The notes under the pieces were generated by a model. The model did no database searches and had not been told where the DNA came from. It saw only the letters and a program-made list of their open reading frames with translations. Below, in pieces: positions 50,941 to 61,138 of a stretch of DNA of 64,000 bases. The DNA comes from ZC4RG29 sp964521255. Lineage in GTDB: Bacteria > Bacteroidota > Bacteroidia > Cytophagales > Cyclobacteriaceae. A program made the translations under genes and the position numbers. Location of the stretch: positions 1 through 64,000 of the forward strand of contig CAZFRM010000008.1 in the NCBI GenBank assembly GCA_964521255.1, written 5' to 3'. Position 1 is the stretch's first letter. The number at the start of each line of letters is the position of its first letter.

Positions 50941-52017
50941 TTACTCAAGTGTTACCGTCTTGTTAAGCAAATCTACATGTATGGTATACGTTCCCGTTGA
51001 TTCCAATAATCGAAAATTATTGTCGCCGCCGCCATCATTTTCAAAATCCTCATCTACCACTTCAAAGTAAAGGTAATTATATTGTTGTGCTCCCCAATCC
51101 GGCACTTCGAAGAACCGGAAAATCTCGTTGTTGCTGAAGGTTGTCGTGCCTTCGAACCGGCTACCGCCAAGCCAGGTCAGACTAAAAGCATTTCCCAGGT
51201 TCCAACCCTGATCCCCACCGATGATAAACAGGTCAGGCACAGCGGTTGATTCCATGGTGATAACTCCATCATTAACGGAAACGGAAATTTTGAAAACACC
51301 TGTGGTACCAACAAATCTAAAATTGTCGTCACCATCACCAGCAGCATTCAACTCTGGAGGAAGGCTGGAGAAGTCACCAGCGCCCATTTGACTGGCATCC
51401 CAACTTGGGGTTTCAAAAAATCTGAACGTTCCCGGATTAACAAATTGTCCAACACCCTCATACTTGCCAGGGCCGACATATTCCAATTGTAACGCATTCG
51501 CCAGGTCCCATCCTTGTGCATCTCCTATTATAAATAAAGTTGGATTAGAAGCGGGCGCAAAGGGCGTAATGGTTGCGCTGACAGCGTTTGAATTTACAGA
51601 AGCAATACTTGCTCCTATGCTGGAGATCGTTCTAAACTCAACCGGCGTTTCTTCACCGGGTTCCAGTCCCAATCCCAGCAAAGCATTATTGATCTGATTG
51701 TTCGTCAAAACAATTGATTCATCACTTGTAGAGCCAAGATTAATTGCTCCCGCAAAATCAAATCCCTGTATGGCAACCTGCAGGGTATAGGTTACTGAAG
51801 CTTTATACCCAAAATCCGTTGCAGACCAACCAATCGGCTGAAAGTTATTATTCGCTTCCTCTGGCAATAGCGTAACCGTTGAAGGCGACAATGCATTTAA
51901 TACATTAGGCTGAACAGAATCTTTGATCATTGCAATTTCCCCGTCTTCATCGCAGGAAACAAATGTGAAGCATAGTATATGCGTGAGTAGAATGAAGAAT
52001 ATGTTTCTTGGTTTCAT
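50941..52017 (-). CDS. SusE/SusF-like outer-membrane starch-binding-type lipoprotein
   Basis: 358 residues with lipobox FVSC (residue 22). The N-terminal SusE domain (LNALSPSTVTLLPEEANNNF, SYTLQVAIQGFDFAGAINLG) is followed by two homologous carbohydrate-binding-like domains (FIIGDAQGWDLANALQLEYV and FIIGGDQGWNLGNAFSLTWL). These proteins sit on the cell surface and bind glycans for the SusCD importer. It begins 12 bases after the SusD stop. Confidence 0.9.
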   Translation of the reverse strand: MKPRNIFFILLTHILCFTFVSCDEDGEIAMIKDSVQPNVLNALSPSTVTLLPEEANNNFQPIGWSATDFGYKASVTYTLQVAIQGFDFAGAINLGSTSDESIVLTNNQINNALLGLGLEPGEETPVEFRTISSIGASIASVNSNAVSATITPFAPASNPTLFIIGDAQGWDLANALQLEYVGPGKYEGVGQFVNPGTFRFFETPSWDASQMGAGDFSSLPPELNAAGDGDDNFRFVGTTGVFKISVSVNDGVITMESTAVPDLFIIGGDQGWNLGNAFSLTWLGGSRFEGTTTFSNNEIFRFFEVPDWGAQQYNYLYFEVVDEDFENDGGGDNNFRLLESTGTYTIHVDLLNKTVTLE

Positions 52018-52028
52018 TGTCTTAAGTT

Positions 52029-53594
52029 TTAATTGCCGGTATAACCAGGATTTTGCACCATATTAGGATTGGCGCCAAGTTCTGCAGATGGTATGGGAAA
52101 AAGATCGCGGTGACCTGATGTTGCTACTCCTTCCGCAACATTTCCCTTCCAGGGCCACAGGTAAGCGCCACCTGTGAAAACGCCGAACCGTATAAGATCA
52201 CTTCTGCGATGACCTTCCCAAAACAGCTCGCGTGCCCGTTCATCGAGAATGAAATCAAGTGTCAGGTCCGATTGCTGAATATTTCCCGAAGTGTTACCAT
52301 ACGCTCTTTCTCTCAGTTGATTGACATACGTTAATGCCTGGCTGGTTGATCCTCCTGTTCCCCCCCGAAGTACTGACTCAGCATACATAAGGTACGCATC
52401 AGCCAATCTGAACATCGGCCAGTCGGTATCTACAAACACATTGTGATTGGTTGTTGAAGGATCACCGTTTAATTTTCTATTTCTGAATTTGGTAATTCCA
52501 TATCCATCCGTAAACACACCAATATCTTTGATTTCAAGATTCTGCCCATCTGACCACAATAATGCCCTTGAGTCGTTGCTTGCATCAAACTTGCTGACCA
52601 ATGCTGAGGTTGTCCGGAGTCCCGACCATCCATCCTGTGTGCCAAACATATTGAATGCCTGCATCGATCCGCCGATCTGCGCATGAACGAGATACACCAT
52701 TCCACCGTACGATTGTGTGTTGAGTCCATCATAGGTGATCGGAAAAATCATCTCGGGACTGGTATGATTATCAGCAACAAAATTATGCATGTAGGTATCA
52801 GCGATCGTGTAAGGACCACTAATGACTTTATTCAGCACGGAAATCGCTTCCGTGTATTTAGGTTGCCCGATGTATACTTGCGCATTCAAATATAATTTCG
52901 CAAGCACCATCCACGCCGCTGCCTGATCTGCGCGTCCGTACTCAAACCTGGGAGCGCCCAGATCATCATCAATGTCGATTAATTCTGATTCGATGTAGGT
53001 AAACAAATCCGCCCTTGAAATTTGCTCAGGAAAGAAAGCTCCAGGCAAATCCGCTTCCGTAACGAAAGATGGATTACCAAACATATCAATAGCATGGCTA
53101 TACGCGAGTGCACGGAGAAAACGAGCTTCCGCGTGAAACTTTAGTACATCTGCATCGGTAGCATCAGCCGTCGCCCGGATAAATTCGTTACACAATGCAA
53201 CGGTATACATGATCCTGGAATATATCGCCGCGATAAACACATCGGTGGGTGTCCATGTTTGCCAGTGAAAGTCTTTGATGGTTGCATCATTCCAGGAGAT
53301 AACCGCTTCATCGGTTGTTAACTCCTGGCAATTCCAATACTGGCGAAGGTAATTTCCAAATCCCTCATCAATTCCTTCGATATCCGGCAATCCATCCGGT
53401 CCTTGCTGGCCGCTCAGGGCATACGTTGCATACAGTTTTGCCAATCCTTTTTTATAATCAGCCACTGTTTTATACACATTGGCAGATGTAATCAGGTTTG
53501 GGTCTTTTGGTGTTACGTCCAGATCGCCAACACAACTTGTCAGGATTATCGTAACGATTACCGTAGCTAATACTTTTACTTTATTATTATTCAT
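52029..53594 (-). CDS. susD: SusD/RagB glycan-binding lipoprotein
   Basis: 521 residues. Lipobox TSC near residue 21 (LTSCVGDLDVTPKDP). The tetratricopeptide-based SusD fold is seen in YKKGLAKLYATYALSG, HAEARFLRALAYSHAIDMFG, RADQAAAWMVLAKLYLNAQVY and LDFILDERARELFWEGHRRSD. It caps the SusC barrel and captures oligosaccharides. It begins 20 bases after susC and precedes SusE. Confidence 0.95.
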   Translation of the reverse strand: MNNNKVKVLATVIVTIILTSCVGDLDVTPKDPNLITSANVYKTVADYKKGLAKLYATYALSGQQGPDGLPDIEGIDEGFGNYLRQYWNCQELTTDEAVISWNDATIKDFHWQTWTPTDVFIAAIYSRIMYTVALCNEFIRATADATDADVLKFHAEARFLRALAYSHAIDMFGNPSFVTEADLPGAFFPEQISRADLFTYIESELIDIDDDLGAPRFEYGRADQAAAWMVLAKLYLNAQVYIGQPKYTEAISVLNKVISGPYTIADTYMHNFVADNHTSPEMIFPITYDGLNTQSYGGMVYLVHAQIGGSMQAFNMFGTQDGWSGLRTTSALVSKFDASNDSRALLWSDGQNLEIKDIGVFTDGYGITKFRNRKLNGDPSTTNHNVFVDTDWPMFRLADAYLMYAESVLRGGTGGSTSQALTYVNQLRERAYGNTSGNIQQSDLTLDFILDERARELFWEGHRRSDLIRFGVFTGGAYLWPWKGNVAEGVATSGHRDLFPIPSAELGANPNMVQNPGYTGN

Positions 53595-53614
53595 AGCTGT
53601 AATTCTTTAGTCGG

Positions 53615-56600
53615 TTAGAAATCAATGCTTACGCCAAATTGGAATGTACGTGGCCGCGGATAGATGTTGTTATCAATTCCATTTGATAACTCCGGATCAA
53701 TCCCTTCATAATCTGTAATGATAAAAGCATTTTGTACGGTAAAACTAAGTCTTGCTTTTACCTTACTATGCGCCAGGTTTTCTAACGTGTACCCTAAGCT
53801 TATCACATCCATCTTGAAGAATGACGCGTTCTCTACATAGAGATCCGACCAATACTGCGGGTTTGTAAATCCGACTTCATAGGCGGACCTTCTCATGTTG
53901 TTGAAGAAGTCATTTGCATCATAGAGGCCGGAAAATGTGGAGGTGGACTTCACATTGTTATACACATAATTGTCAATACTGATCCTTCCTGAAAAGGAGA
54001 AGTCAATATTCTTATAGGTTAGCGATGAATTAATACCCAGCAGCACTTCAGCTACGGGACTATGATAGTGATACCTGTTGAGTTGGTTGCTGGTAACGAG
54101 TCCGCCTGACTCAGACCGATCAACATATATTCCTTCCACCGGCTCACCCGCTGAATTATACACTTGCTGAAAAGGATAGAATGAGAATGGTGCATAACCG
54201 ACGGTATGTATCTGAATATTGTTACCTACTCCTCCGGAAATACCGCCGACGTTCACACCCGGATCTTCCGGATTATCGGTCTTGGTAAGTTTTGTGATTT
54301 CAGTTTTATTGTGCGCCAGGTTAACACCGAGTTGCCAGTTAACATCCGGAGTGCTGATGGGACGTGTGGTGAGCGTTATTTCTACGCCATTGTTTTCCAT
54401 GTTGCCTACATTCGTGGTGAGGTAATTGGAAAAATTAGTTCCACCCGGGATGGGTATGGTTCCTATCAGATCTTCTGTTTCACGTTTATAAACTTCAATG
54501 GCACCTGTTATGCGATCTTTCCACAATCCAAAGTCGAGACCAATATTGTAGGTAGTTGTTTCTTCCCATTTAATGTTTGGATCGTACGGATTAGGCCTGT
54601 ACGTTTGGATAAATTCATTTCCAAACTGGTAAGAAGCTCCGCCTATGCTTTGGCGGAATAATGCCAGTGCAGGATATTGCGGACTTGCCCCTGCATTAAT
54701 ATTTTGCTGACCCGTAACACCATACCCTAACCGTAATTTCAGCATCGAGACTTGTTCAACGCCGGCAAGAAATGATTCCTGATCGAGTTTCCATGCCAAT
54801 GCCACGGATGGGAACAATCCAAATTTGTTGTCGCCAATAAAACGGGATGATCCGTCGTTTCGCAAGGTCGCTGTTAATAAATATTTATCATTCAAACTGT
54901 AATTCAATCTTCCAAAGAAGGATACAAGAAATACTTCATTAAAGTATTCTGAATCTTCGAGAACCTGGGTACCGTCGCCATTTCTATCAAAGGTTGTTCC
55001 CTCGCGTTCGAAATTCTGCCAGGAGTATCCTGCCGTTAAATCCAATGCATTAGATCCAAATCTTTTGTTGTACTTCAGGTAAAAGTCAAGCAGCTTAGAA
55101 GTATTGATTCCTGTGTAATCCAATAATCTTCCGTTGTCACCGGTATATTCCCGGTAGGTCCAGGTGGAACCCGGAAGTGCATTGTCAATGCCATCGGTAT
55201 TTGCTTTGTCAATTCCCACATTTAAGTTGGCGCTCAGTTCCGGAAGGAAATGAAATTTGTAATCCAGTTGAATGTTACCGATCAGTCGGTTTACGTCTGC
55301 TATATTTCTTCTTAAGTCGAGCAAGGCAACCGGATTGCTTACGAATGTATTAGCGGCACCGTTAGGATCCATTGATCCATCCGGAAGGTTTTCGGTTGTC
55401 CACGTAAAGTATCCGCCGTAACGGGTATTGTTGTTATAGACGGGCTGTGTAGGATCAAATCCAACAGCGGAACCAACAGCGCCCGGGTCTCCAAAGTTTG
55501 ATTCTGCCAGTGTCTCTTTTACATTAACATTGACGGATAAATGATTATCCAAAAACCGGGGATTAAGATTGGCAGAAAAAGAATGACGTTTCATGGACGT
55601 CGTTTTCAGGATTCCCTCATTATCGGTGTATCCATACGAGAACCTGAAAGGGATTTTTTTCACAGAACCTGTTGCTGTAATATTATAGTTTTGCGTTAAG
55701 GCTGTTTGAAATATCTCGTCCTGCCAGTCCGTATTTTCAGTACCCAGCCGGTCAACGGCCTGTTGTGTTATTCCGCTGAAGCCATCTTCGAAAAGTCCGT
55801 GAATAAGATCACGGTACTCATCACCTTTCAGCACATTGACATACTTTATTGGTTCACTTACGGCCAGTTGAGATGAGAAATTGAATTTCGGTTTTCCTGA
55901 TGCTCCTTTTTTTGTAGTGATCAGAATTACCCCGTTCGACGCGCGTGAACCATAGATAGCGGTTGCTGACGCATCTTTCAAAACTGTGAACGATTCAATA
56001 TCGTTTGGATTAATAGTGCTAAGGGGATTTGAGATTCCACCGATAACAGGCGTGCCATTAGCATTGGTTGAGTTATCAACGGGAAATCCATCAATCACAA
56101 TCAAAGGATCATTACTTGCGTTCAACGATGCACCACCACGAATTCTTATGGTCTGACCACTTCCCGGTGCACCTCCATCGCTTACGACTGAGACACCAGC
56201 GATCCTGCCGGCAAGCAATTCCTGCGGAGAGGAAACAACTCCTTTATTAAAGTCCCTGCTTCCCAACGTTGCTACTGCGCCGGTCACGTCTTCCTTTTTC
56301 ACTTCTCCATAACCGATCACAACAACCTCTCCCAGTGTGTTGATGTCAGTTGCCATCCCTACATCTATGGTTGTTCGGCCACCTATTATTATTTCTTGCG
56401 AAACGAATCCGATAAAGGAAAAAATCAGTACGCCATTCTCATTTTGATTGTCAGGAATTGAAATGGAGTATTGACCCGTTGCATTACTAACCGTTCCCAC
56501 AGAGGTTCCCTTTAAAAGGATATTTACTCCGGGAAGTGGTTCGCCCAACTCATCCGTAACTTTTCCTGTAATTGGTTTCTGCTGGGCAAACGTGGCAGAA

Positions 56601-56650
56601 ACGGAAAACATCAGGAAAAGAATAATTGAAACTGGTAGATTTCTATTCAT
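53615..56650 (-). CDS. susC: SusC-type TonB-dependent importer
   Basis: 1011 residues with a signal peptide to about 22. A carboxypeptidase-regulatory-like domain (PITGKVTDELGEPLPGVNILLKG) is followed by a plug domain (LGEVVVIGYGEVKKEDVTGAV; LLAGRIAGVSVVSDGG; IRIRGGASLNASNDPLIVIDG) and a 22-stranded barrel ending in FQFGVSIDF. It imports galactan oligosaccharides using energy from a TonB-ExbBD complex not in this window. The leader holds a hairpin and a possible operator; the hybrid regulator is divergent. Confidence 0.96.
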   Translation of the reverse strand: MNRNLPVSIILFLMFSVSATFAQQKPITGKVTDELGEPLPGVNILLKGTSVGTVSNATGQYSISIPDNQNENGVLIFSFIGFVSQEIIIGGRTTIDVGMATDINTLGEVVVIGYGEVKKEDVTGAVATLGSRDFNKGVVSSPQELLAGRIAGVSVVSDGGAPGSGQTIRIRGGASLNASNDPLIVIDGFPVDNSTNANGTPVIGGISNPLSTINPNDIESFTVLKDASATAIYGSRASNGVILITTKKGASGKPKFNFSSQLAVSEPIKYVNVLKGDEYRDLIHGLFEDGFSGITQQAVDRLGTENTDWQDEIFQTALTQNYNITATGSVKKIPFRFSYGYTDNEGILKTTSMKRHSFSANLNPRFLDNHLSVNVNVKETLAESNFGDPGAVGSAVGFDPTQPVYNNNTRYGGYFTWTTENLPDGSMDPNGAANTFVSNPVALLDLRRNIADVNRLIGNIQLDYKFHFLPELSANLNVGIDKANTDGIDNALPGSTWTYREYTGDNGRLLDYTGINTSKLLDFYLKYNKRFGSNALDLTAGYSWQNFEREGTTFDRNGDGTQVLEDSEYFNEVFLVSFFGRLNYSLNDKYLLTATLRNDGSSRFIGDNKFGLFPSVALAWKLDQESFLAGVEQVSMLKLRLGYGVTGQQNINAGASPQYPALALFRQSIGGASYQFGNEFIQTYRPNPYDPNIKWEETTTYNIGLDFGLWKDRITGAIEVYKRETEDLIGTIPIPGGTNFSNYLTTNVGNMENNGVEITLTTRPISTPDVNWQLGVNLAHNKTEITKLTKTDNPEDPGVNVGGISGGVGNNIQIHTVGYAPFSFYPFQQVYNSAGEPVEGIYVDRSESGGLVTSNQLNRYHYHSPVAEVLLGINSSLTYKNIDFSFSGRISIDNYVYNNVKSTSTFSGLYDANDFFNNMRRSAYEVGFTNPQYWSDLYVENASFFKMDVISLGYTLENLAHSKVKARLSFTVQNAFIITDYEGIDPELSNGIDNNIYPRPRTFQFGVSIDF

Positions 56651-56715
56651 AGGCTATTATTATGTGTGTTTAAGATCATAAAGTATTGATGTGGCTTTTT
56701 TATTAGTGAAGAGGG

Positions 56716-56753
56716 AAAAAGTGCCGTTCGCAATCATTGCAAAACGGCCACTT
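56716..56753 (-). promoter_or_regulatory. Terminator-like hairpin in the susC leader
   Basis: Arms GCCGTT/AACGGC and inner GCAAT/ATTGC form a hairpin; on the minus strand it is followed directly by TTTTT. It lies 66 to 103 bases upstream of the susC start. It could attenuate the operon or end a short RNA from the regulator region. Confidence 0.55.
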
Positions 56754-56791
56754 CCATCAAACTAACCTTCAACTTGTTTTAAGAGCTAAAG

Positions 56792-56806
56792 AACCTTAGC
56801 AAGGTT
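56792..56806. promoter_or_regulatory. Inverted repeat, possible operator for the galactan locus
   Basis: AACCTTAGCAAGGTT is a perfect 6-base inverted repeat with centre AGC. The word TTAGCA recurs at 56796, 56805 and near 56864. It lies in the 282-base region between susC and the hybrid regulator. A link to the AraC-type DNA-binding domain is speculative. Confidence 0.3.
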
Positions 56807-56932
56807 AGCATCAATCGATTGCAAAAGGCGAAAAGTATCTTACAGAAATGGACAATTATCCAACATTAGCACGTTACCTGAAGGGTTAGATACTTAAATT
56901 AGCCAGTTCTCAGTATTGGATGAGATTTTTTA

Positions 56933-59900
56933 ATGGTGAAACGAATACTATTTGATTTACAGTCAAAATGCCTGGTCCTGCTTTTCTTTGGAGCGGTTTT
57001 CCTTGGTCCATGCTTACTTCTGAAAGGAGGAACTCCTTTGTTTTCCACACTTTCTATGCGAGATGGATTGCCCTCCAACATTATTGCCGCTATTGCTCAG
57101 GATAAATATGGTTTCATGTGGATAGCGACCGGCAGCGGACTGGCCCGTTATGATGGGTACCGTTTCAAAATATTCAAAAGAACAGAATCTGAAAACTCGT
57201 TGCCATCGAATGAGCTTACTTCTATTATTAATGACGGTGAGTTTGTTTGGGTAGGTTCCTGGGGAGGATTATGCAAAATAAATATCACTACCCTTGAAGT
57301 AACCCGTATCGACCTGGGTGCGAACAGAACTGTTCGTACACTTTATAAAGGAAAAAACAATGTGCTTTGGATAGGTACGGGAAATGGATTGATCAGATAC
57401 TTGCCAACCGATAATACCTATCAGCTTTTCAATGAAGAAAACAGTGGATTAAGTCATGATGTAGTAAGAACTATTTATGAAGATTCCAACGGAACGCTTT
57501 GGGTAGGTACATACGACAAGCTGAACAAACTGGTGGTGAATAGTAAAAGGTTCGTGACACTTTCCCTCAGAGGCCAGCACAAACCTGCGCTTACCAATCA
57601 CTTGATACTCGACATCAAGCCTCTCACAAAAAAATCTGATTCACTCCTTTGGGTTGGAACGGAAACAGGTTTATATAAACTCAACACAACGGATGGCACC
57701 TTTATCCATTACGGTGAAAATAATCCTGCCTTCAGTAACGAGGTAGTCAAATGTATTTATAGCGATGAAGAAAATCAGCTCTGGCTGGGTACTGACTTTG
57801 GCCTTAATGTGTTTAACCCGAAAACAAAATCGAATGCACTCTATTTTCACAATCCACAGGTAACCTATTCACTTGCCAATAATGTCATCTGGCAAATCAT
57901 GGAAGACACAGGAGGCGTAATCTGGTTTGTCACATCCAATGGATTGAGCCGCATAAATAAGTTTGGAAACTTTTATGAGTACATTGAAATATCCCACCCT
58001 GAAAAAGATCAACTCATCGGAAACCAGGTGAAATCTTTTCTGATCACCTCGGAGGGTATCTACTGGCTTGCCACACAACATGGTGTTATACGTATTGACC
58101 CGGCAACAAATTCAAGAAAAGTTTTCAACGCAGAAGCGCCGGCTAATAACAGAATTCTTTTAAACAATGTATACGCACTTGAAGAGGATAACTTCGGAAG
58201 GATATGGATTGGAACTGCAGGAGGGATAAACATTTGGGATGAAACGAATGTAAAGATGCATGCGATAACTGCCAATGAAACGAATGGGCTTTCCTCCAAC
58301 TACATTGGCAAGTTCACGAAAACACCGGATGGATCGCTTTGGGTAAGCGCGTGGGAAGGAGGGCTTTATAAAATTGTAGGTAACTTAATGCAACCTGAAA
58401 CAATCACGTTTGAGCCTGTACAATCTTTACCATCAGGATCGGAAAAACATGTAGCAGGCAATAACTACCTATGGGTAATCGATTATGATGAACTGTACAG
58501 AGTCGATCCAAAAAATTTCACCAAAACTCACATTCCATCCTTTAGCAACGCTTCCCATCATCAAATGATCTACTGTGTTTATTTTTCCAGGAAGGGACAT
58601 CTGTGGGCAGGCACCCAAAATGGGTTAGTACAATACAAACCCGGTGAAGATAAAGCCTACCTTCACTCACTACAATCGGCCAATGATGTTACGCTTAACA
58701 GCATTATAGAAGACCGTGACGGAAATATCTGGAGTTCATCCAACACATCATTACAAAAGTTTAATCCTGAAAACCAGCGACTGGAGATTTTTCCACTCGA
58801 TAAAAACATTCCTCTAAAAAGTTTTTATTACGGATGTGCTGCCCGAACCGCTTCAAACGAAATTATTTTCGGTGGCGACAATGGCTACATTATTTTCTCT
58901 CCCGATAAAGTGAAACCCAATCCGTTCAAGCCCAACATTTATTTAACCGCTCTTGAGATCAACAATAAAAACATTTCGATTAATGAAGAAATCAATGGTG
59001 AAATACTTTTAAACAAAGAAGTTTCCTTCACCGGTGAACTGACGTTGAATTATGATCAACGCTCCGTTTCATTTGAATTTTCTTCCCTGCATTTCTGGCA
59101 GCCCACTATGAATACATTCGCTTACAAGCTGGAAGGCTTTGATGAGGAATGGAATTATGTTTCGGGTGACAAAAATTTTGCGGTGTATTCCAACCTGCCG
59201 GCAGGTGCATATACTTTCATTGTTAAGGGAACGAATAACTATGGTATAGAAAGCGATCACATGGCTACGCTTTCGCTAACCATCAATCCTCCCTTATTCC
59301 TCAGGAAAGGTTTCATTGCACTCTACATTGCATTAGTGATCGGGATAATTTATTATGCTTTAAAAACATACTCTACCCGTGTACATCTGAAAAATGAATT
59401 GAAGATCATTAAGATGGAGAAGGAGCATGCGGAAGAGATCGAACAAACGAAAGAACAGTTTTTCACCAACATCTCGCATGAACTCAGAACACCTATCAGT
59501 TTGATTTTACCGCCCATCCATGAAATCCAGAAGAAAGGGAATCTTGATAAGGAAAGCAGTATACTGATCAACCTGGCTGAAAAGAATTCCATCCGACTGC
59601 TTAAGTTGCTCAACCAGATCCTCGACCTCAATAAATTGGAAAATGATACGCTGCAAATAAATGTAGCTAACGTGGAACTGGTTGGATTTTGTTATGAAGT
59701 ATTTTCATTGTTTACAGATCAGGCCCACCGTAATAAGATAGATTTTAATTTTCATGCGGAAGAAAAAGAAAAACCGGTTTGGGTAGATGCCGAAAAGATT
59801 GAAACTGTTTTATTCAATCTTCTGTCCAATGCTTTCAAGTTCACCCCAATAGGAGGGAGAATTGATTTGACAACATCGGTTGTCCATGATCTTCCCGGAT

Positions 59901-61057
59901 TCACAGAGGGAGCGTTCTCAATAATCGTCTCTGACTCAGGAGTTGGCATTCCTCCGGAAGATAAGCCAAAAATATTCGAGCGATTCTACCAATCACCGGA
60001 AGGAAAGAAAAGAGATGCAAGTTCTGGAATTGGGCTAACGCTGGCAGCAGAATATGTACGGTTGCATCATGGCACCATTAGTGTTGAAAGTGAGGTTGGC
60101 AAAGGAACTGCATTTATCATTCACCTTCCATTAGGAAAATCACACTTTCCTCTTGACGCTATCCATGAAGATGACACCATTAGTTTGCTGGCCAGGCGAT
60201 CGGTTCACCCGCAAAGACAGGATATTAATTCATACCAATATGGATTAGAATCTGATAAGCCGCTTATTCTGATCATTGAAGACAATGTCGATATGATCAC
60301 TTTTGTAAAAAGTAGTCTTGCTCACAAATATGATTTTGTAATTGCTGAAGACGGAGAAGAAGGATTAACGAAAGCCAATAATTTTATTCCGCAAGTCATC
60401 ATCAGCGATATTATGATGCCTGTTATGGATGGGTTAACATTATGCAGGAAAATAAAAGAAAATCCGAAGACCAGTCATATCTCAATCATTCTTCTCACAG
60501 CAAAAAGTTTGAATGCTCAAAAAGTTGAAGGAATTCGTACCGGCGCAGATGTCTATATAACCAAACCATTTGAAATCGATTTGCTTGAAGCGCACATTGA
60601 CCACCTTATTCAACGGAACAAAGAGCTGGTGGATTATTTCAGGAATGAATTAATTACACAACCGCACGCGGCAAACAAAAACAATAATGAAGACAACAAA
60701 TTCATTAAACAGGTTATGGAAATTATCGAAGCCAATATTGCCAACCCGGAATTAAGTGTAGAATTGATCAGCGGGGAAATCGGCATAAGTTCCACACATC
60801 TTTACCGGAAATTAAAATCATTGACCAACTACTCTGCCAAAGACATCATCAAAAAATACAGGGTCAAGAAAGCTTCCTTGCTCCTGAAGAACAAAGAAGG
60901 TAACATTTCAGAGATCATGTATGATGTAGGCTTCTCAAGCTTATCTTATTTCTCCAAATGTTTCAAAGCAGAATTTGGACTCGCTCCCAAGGACTACCAA
61001 CGAAAAATGAACAGCACTTTGTTGGATATTGAGAATGAAATTGGTGGTCAATCATAA
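56933..61057 (+). CDS. Hybrid two-component system regulator (HTCS)
   Basis: 1374 residues. An N-terminal signal/anchor (residues 10-30) is followed by a periplasmic two-propeller sensor of repeated LWIGT/DGLS units (about 35-705), a Y_Y_Y domain (about 710-790) and one membrane helix (about 795-815). The cytoplasmic part has a histidine kinase (His849 in FTNISHELRTP), an ATPase domain (IGLTLAAEYV), a receiver (Asp1159 in VIISDIMMPVMDG) and an AraC-type helix-turn-helix (STHLYRKLKSL; SEIMYDVGFSSLSYFSKCFK). It senses a sugar released by the locus and activates susC. It is divergent from susC, as usual for such loci. Confidence 0.96.
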   Translation: MVKRILFDLQSKCLVLLFFGAVFLGPCLLLKGGTPLFSTLSMRDGLPSNIIAAIAQDKYGFMWIATGSGLARYDGYRFKIFKRTESENSLPSNELTSIINDGEFVWVGSWGGLCKINITTLEVTRIDLGANRTVRTLYKGKNNVLWIGTGNGLIRYLPTDNTYQLFNEENSGLSHDVVRTIYEDSNGTLWVGTYDKLNKLVVNSKRFVTLSLRGQHKPALTNHLILDIKPLTKKSDSLLWVGTETGLYKLNTTDGTFIHYGENNPAFSNEVVKCIYSDEENQLWLGTDFGLNVFNPKTKSNALYFHNPQVTYSLANNVIWQIMEDTGGVIWFVTSNGLSRINKFGNFYEYIEISHPEKDQLIGNQVKSFLITSEGIYWLATQHGVIRIDPATNSRKVFNAEAPANNRILLNNVYALEEDNFGRIWIGTAGGINIWDETNVKMHAITANETNGLSSNYIGKFTKTPDGSLWVSAWEGGLYKIVGNLMQPETITFEPVQSLPSGSEKHVAGNNYLWVIDYDELYRVDPKNFTKTHIPSFSNASHHQMIYCVYFSRKGHLWAGTQNGLVQYKPGEDKAYLHSLQSANDVTLNSIIEDRDGNIWSSSNTSLQKFNPENQRLEIFPLDKNIPLKSFYYGCAARTASNEIIFGGDNGYIIFSPDKVKPNPFKPNIYLTALEINNKNISINEEINGEILLNKEVSFTGELTLNYDQRSVSFEFSSLHFWQPTMNTFAYKLEGFDEEWNYVSGDKNFAVYSNLPAGAYTFIVKGTNNYGIESDHMATLSLTINPPLFLRKGFIALYIALVIGIIYYALKTYSTRVHLKNELKIIKMEKEHAEEIEQTKEQFFTNISHELRTPISLILPPIHEIQKKGNLDKESSILINLAEKNSIRLLKLLNQILDLNKLENDTLQINVANVELVGFCYEVFSLFTDQAHRNKIDFNFHAEEKEKPVWVDAEKIETVLFNLLSNAFKFTPIGGRIDLTTSVVHDLPGFTEGAFSIIVSDSGVGIPPEDKPKIFERFYQSPEGKKRDASSGIGLTLAAEYVRLHHGTISVESEVGKGTAFIIHLPLGKSHFPLDAIHEDDTISLLARRSVHPQRQDINSYQYGLESDKPLILIIEDNVDMITFVKSSLAHKYDFVIAEDGEEGLTKANNFIPQVIISDIMMPVMDGLTLCRKIKENPKTSHISIILLTAKSLNAQKVEGIRTGADVYITKPFEIDLLEAHIDHLIQRNKELVDYFRNELITQPHAANKNNNEDNKFIKQVMEIIEANIANPELSVELISGEIGISSTHLYRKLKSLTNYSAKDIIKKYRVKKASLLLKNKEGNISEIMYDVGFSSLSYFSKCFKAEFGLAPKDYQRKMNSTLLDIENEIGGQS

Positions 61058-61138
61058 ACGTTCGGGAAAACGCATCTCAAAATTTTAGTTTTTGCTTAGG
61101 ATAAACCAGTGGAAGTTATACTCTTAAAGGAAGATCAA

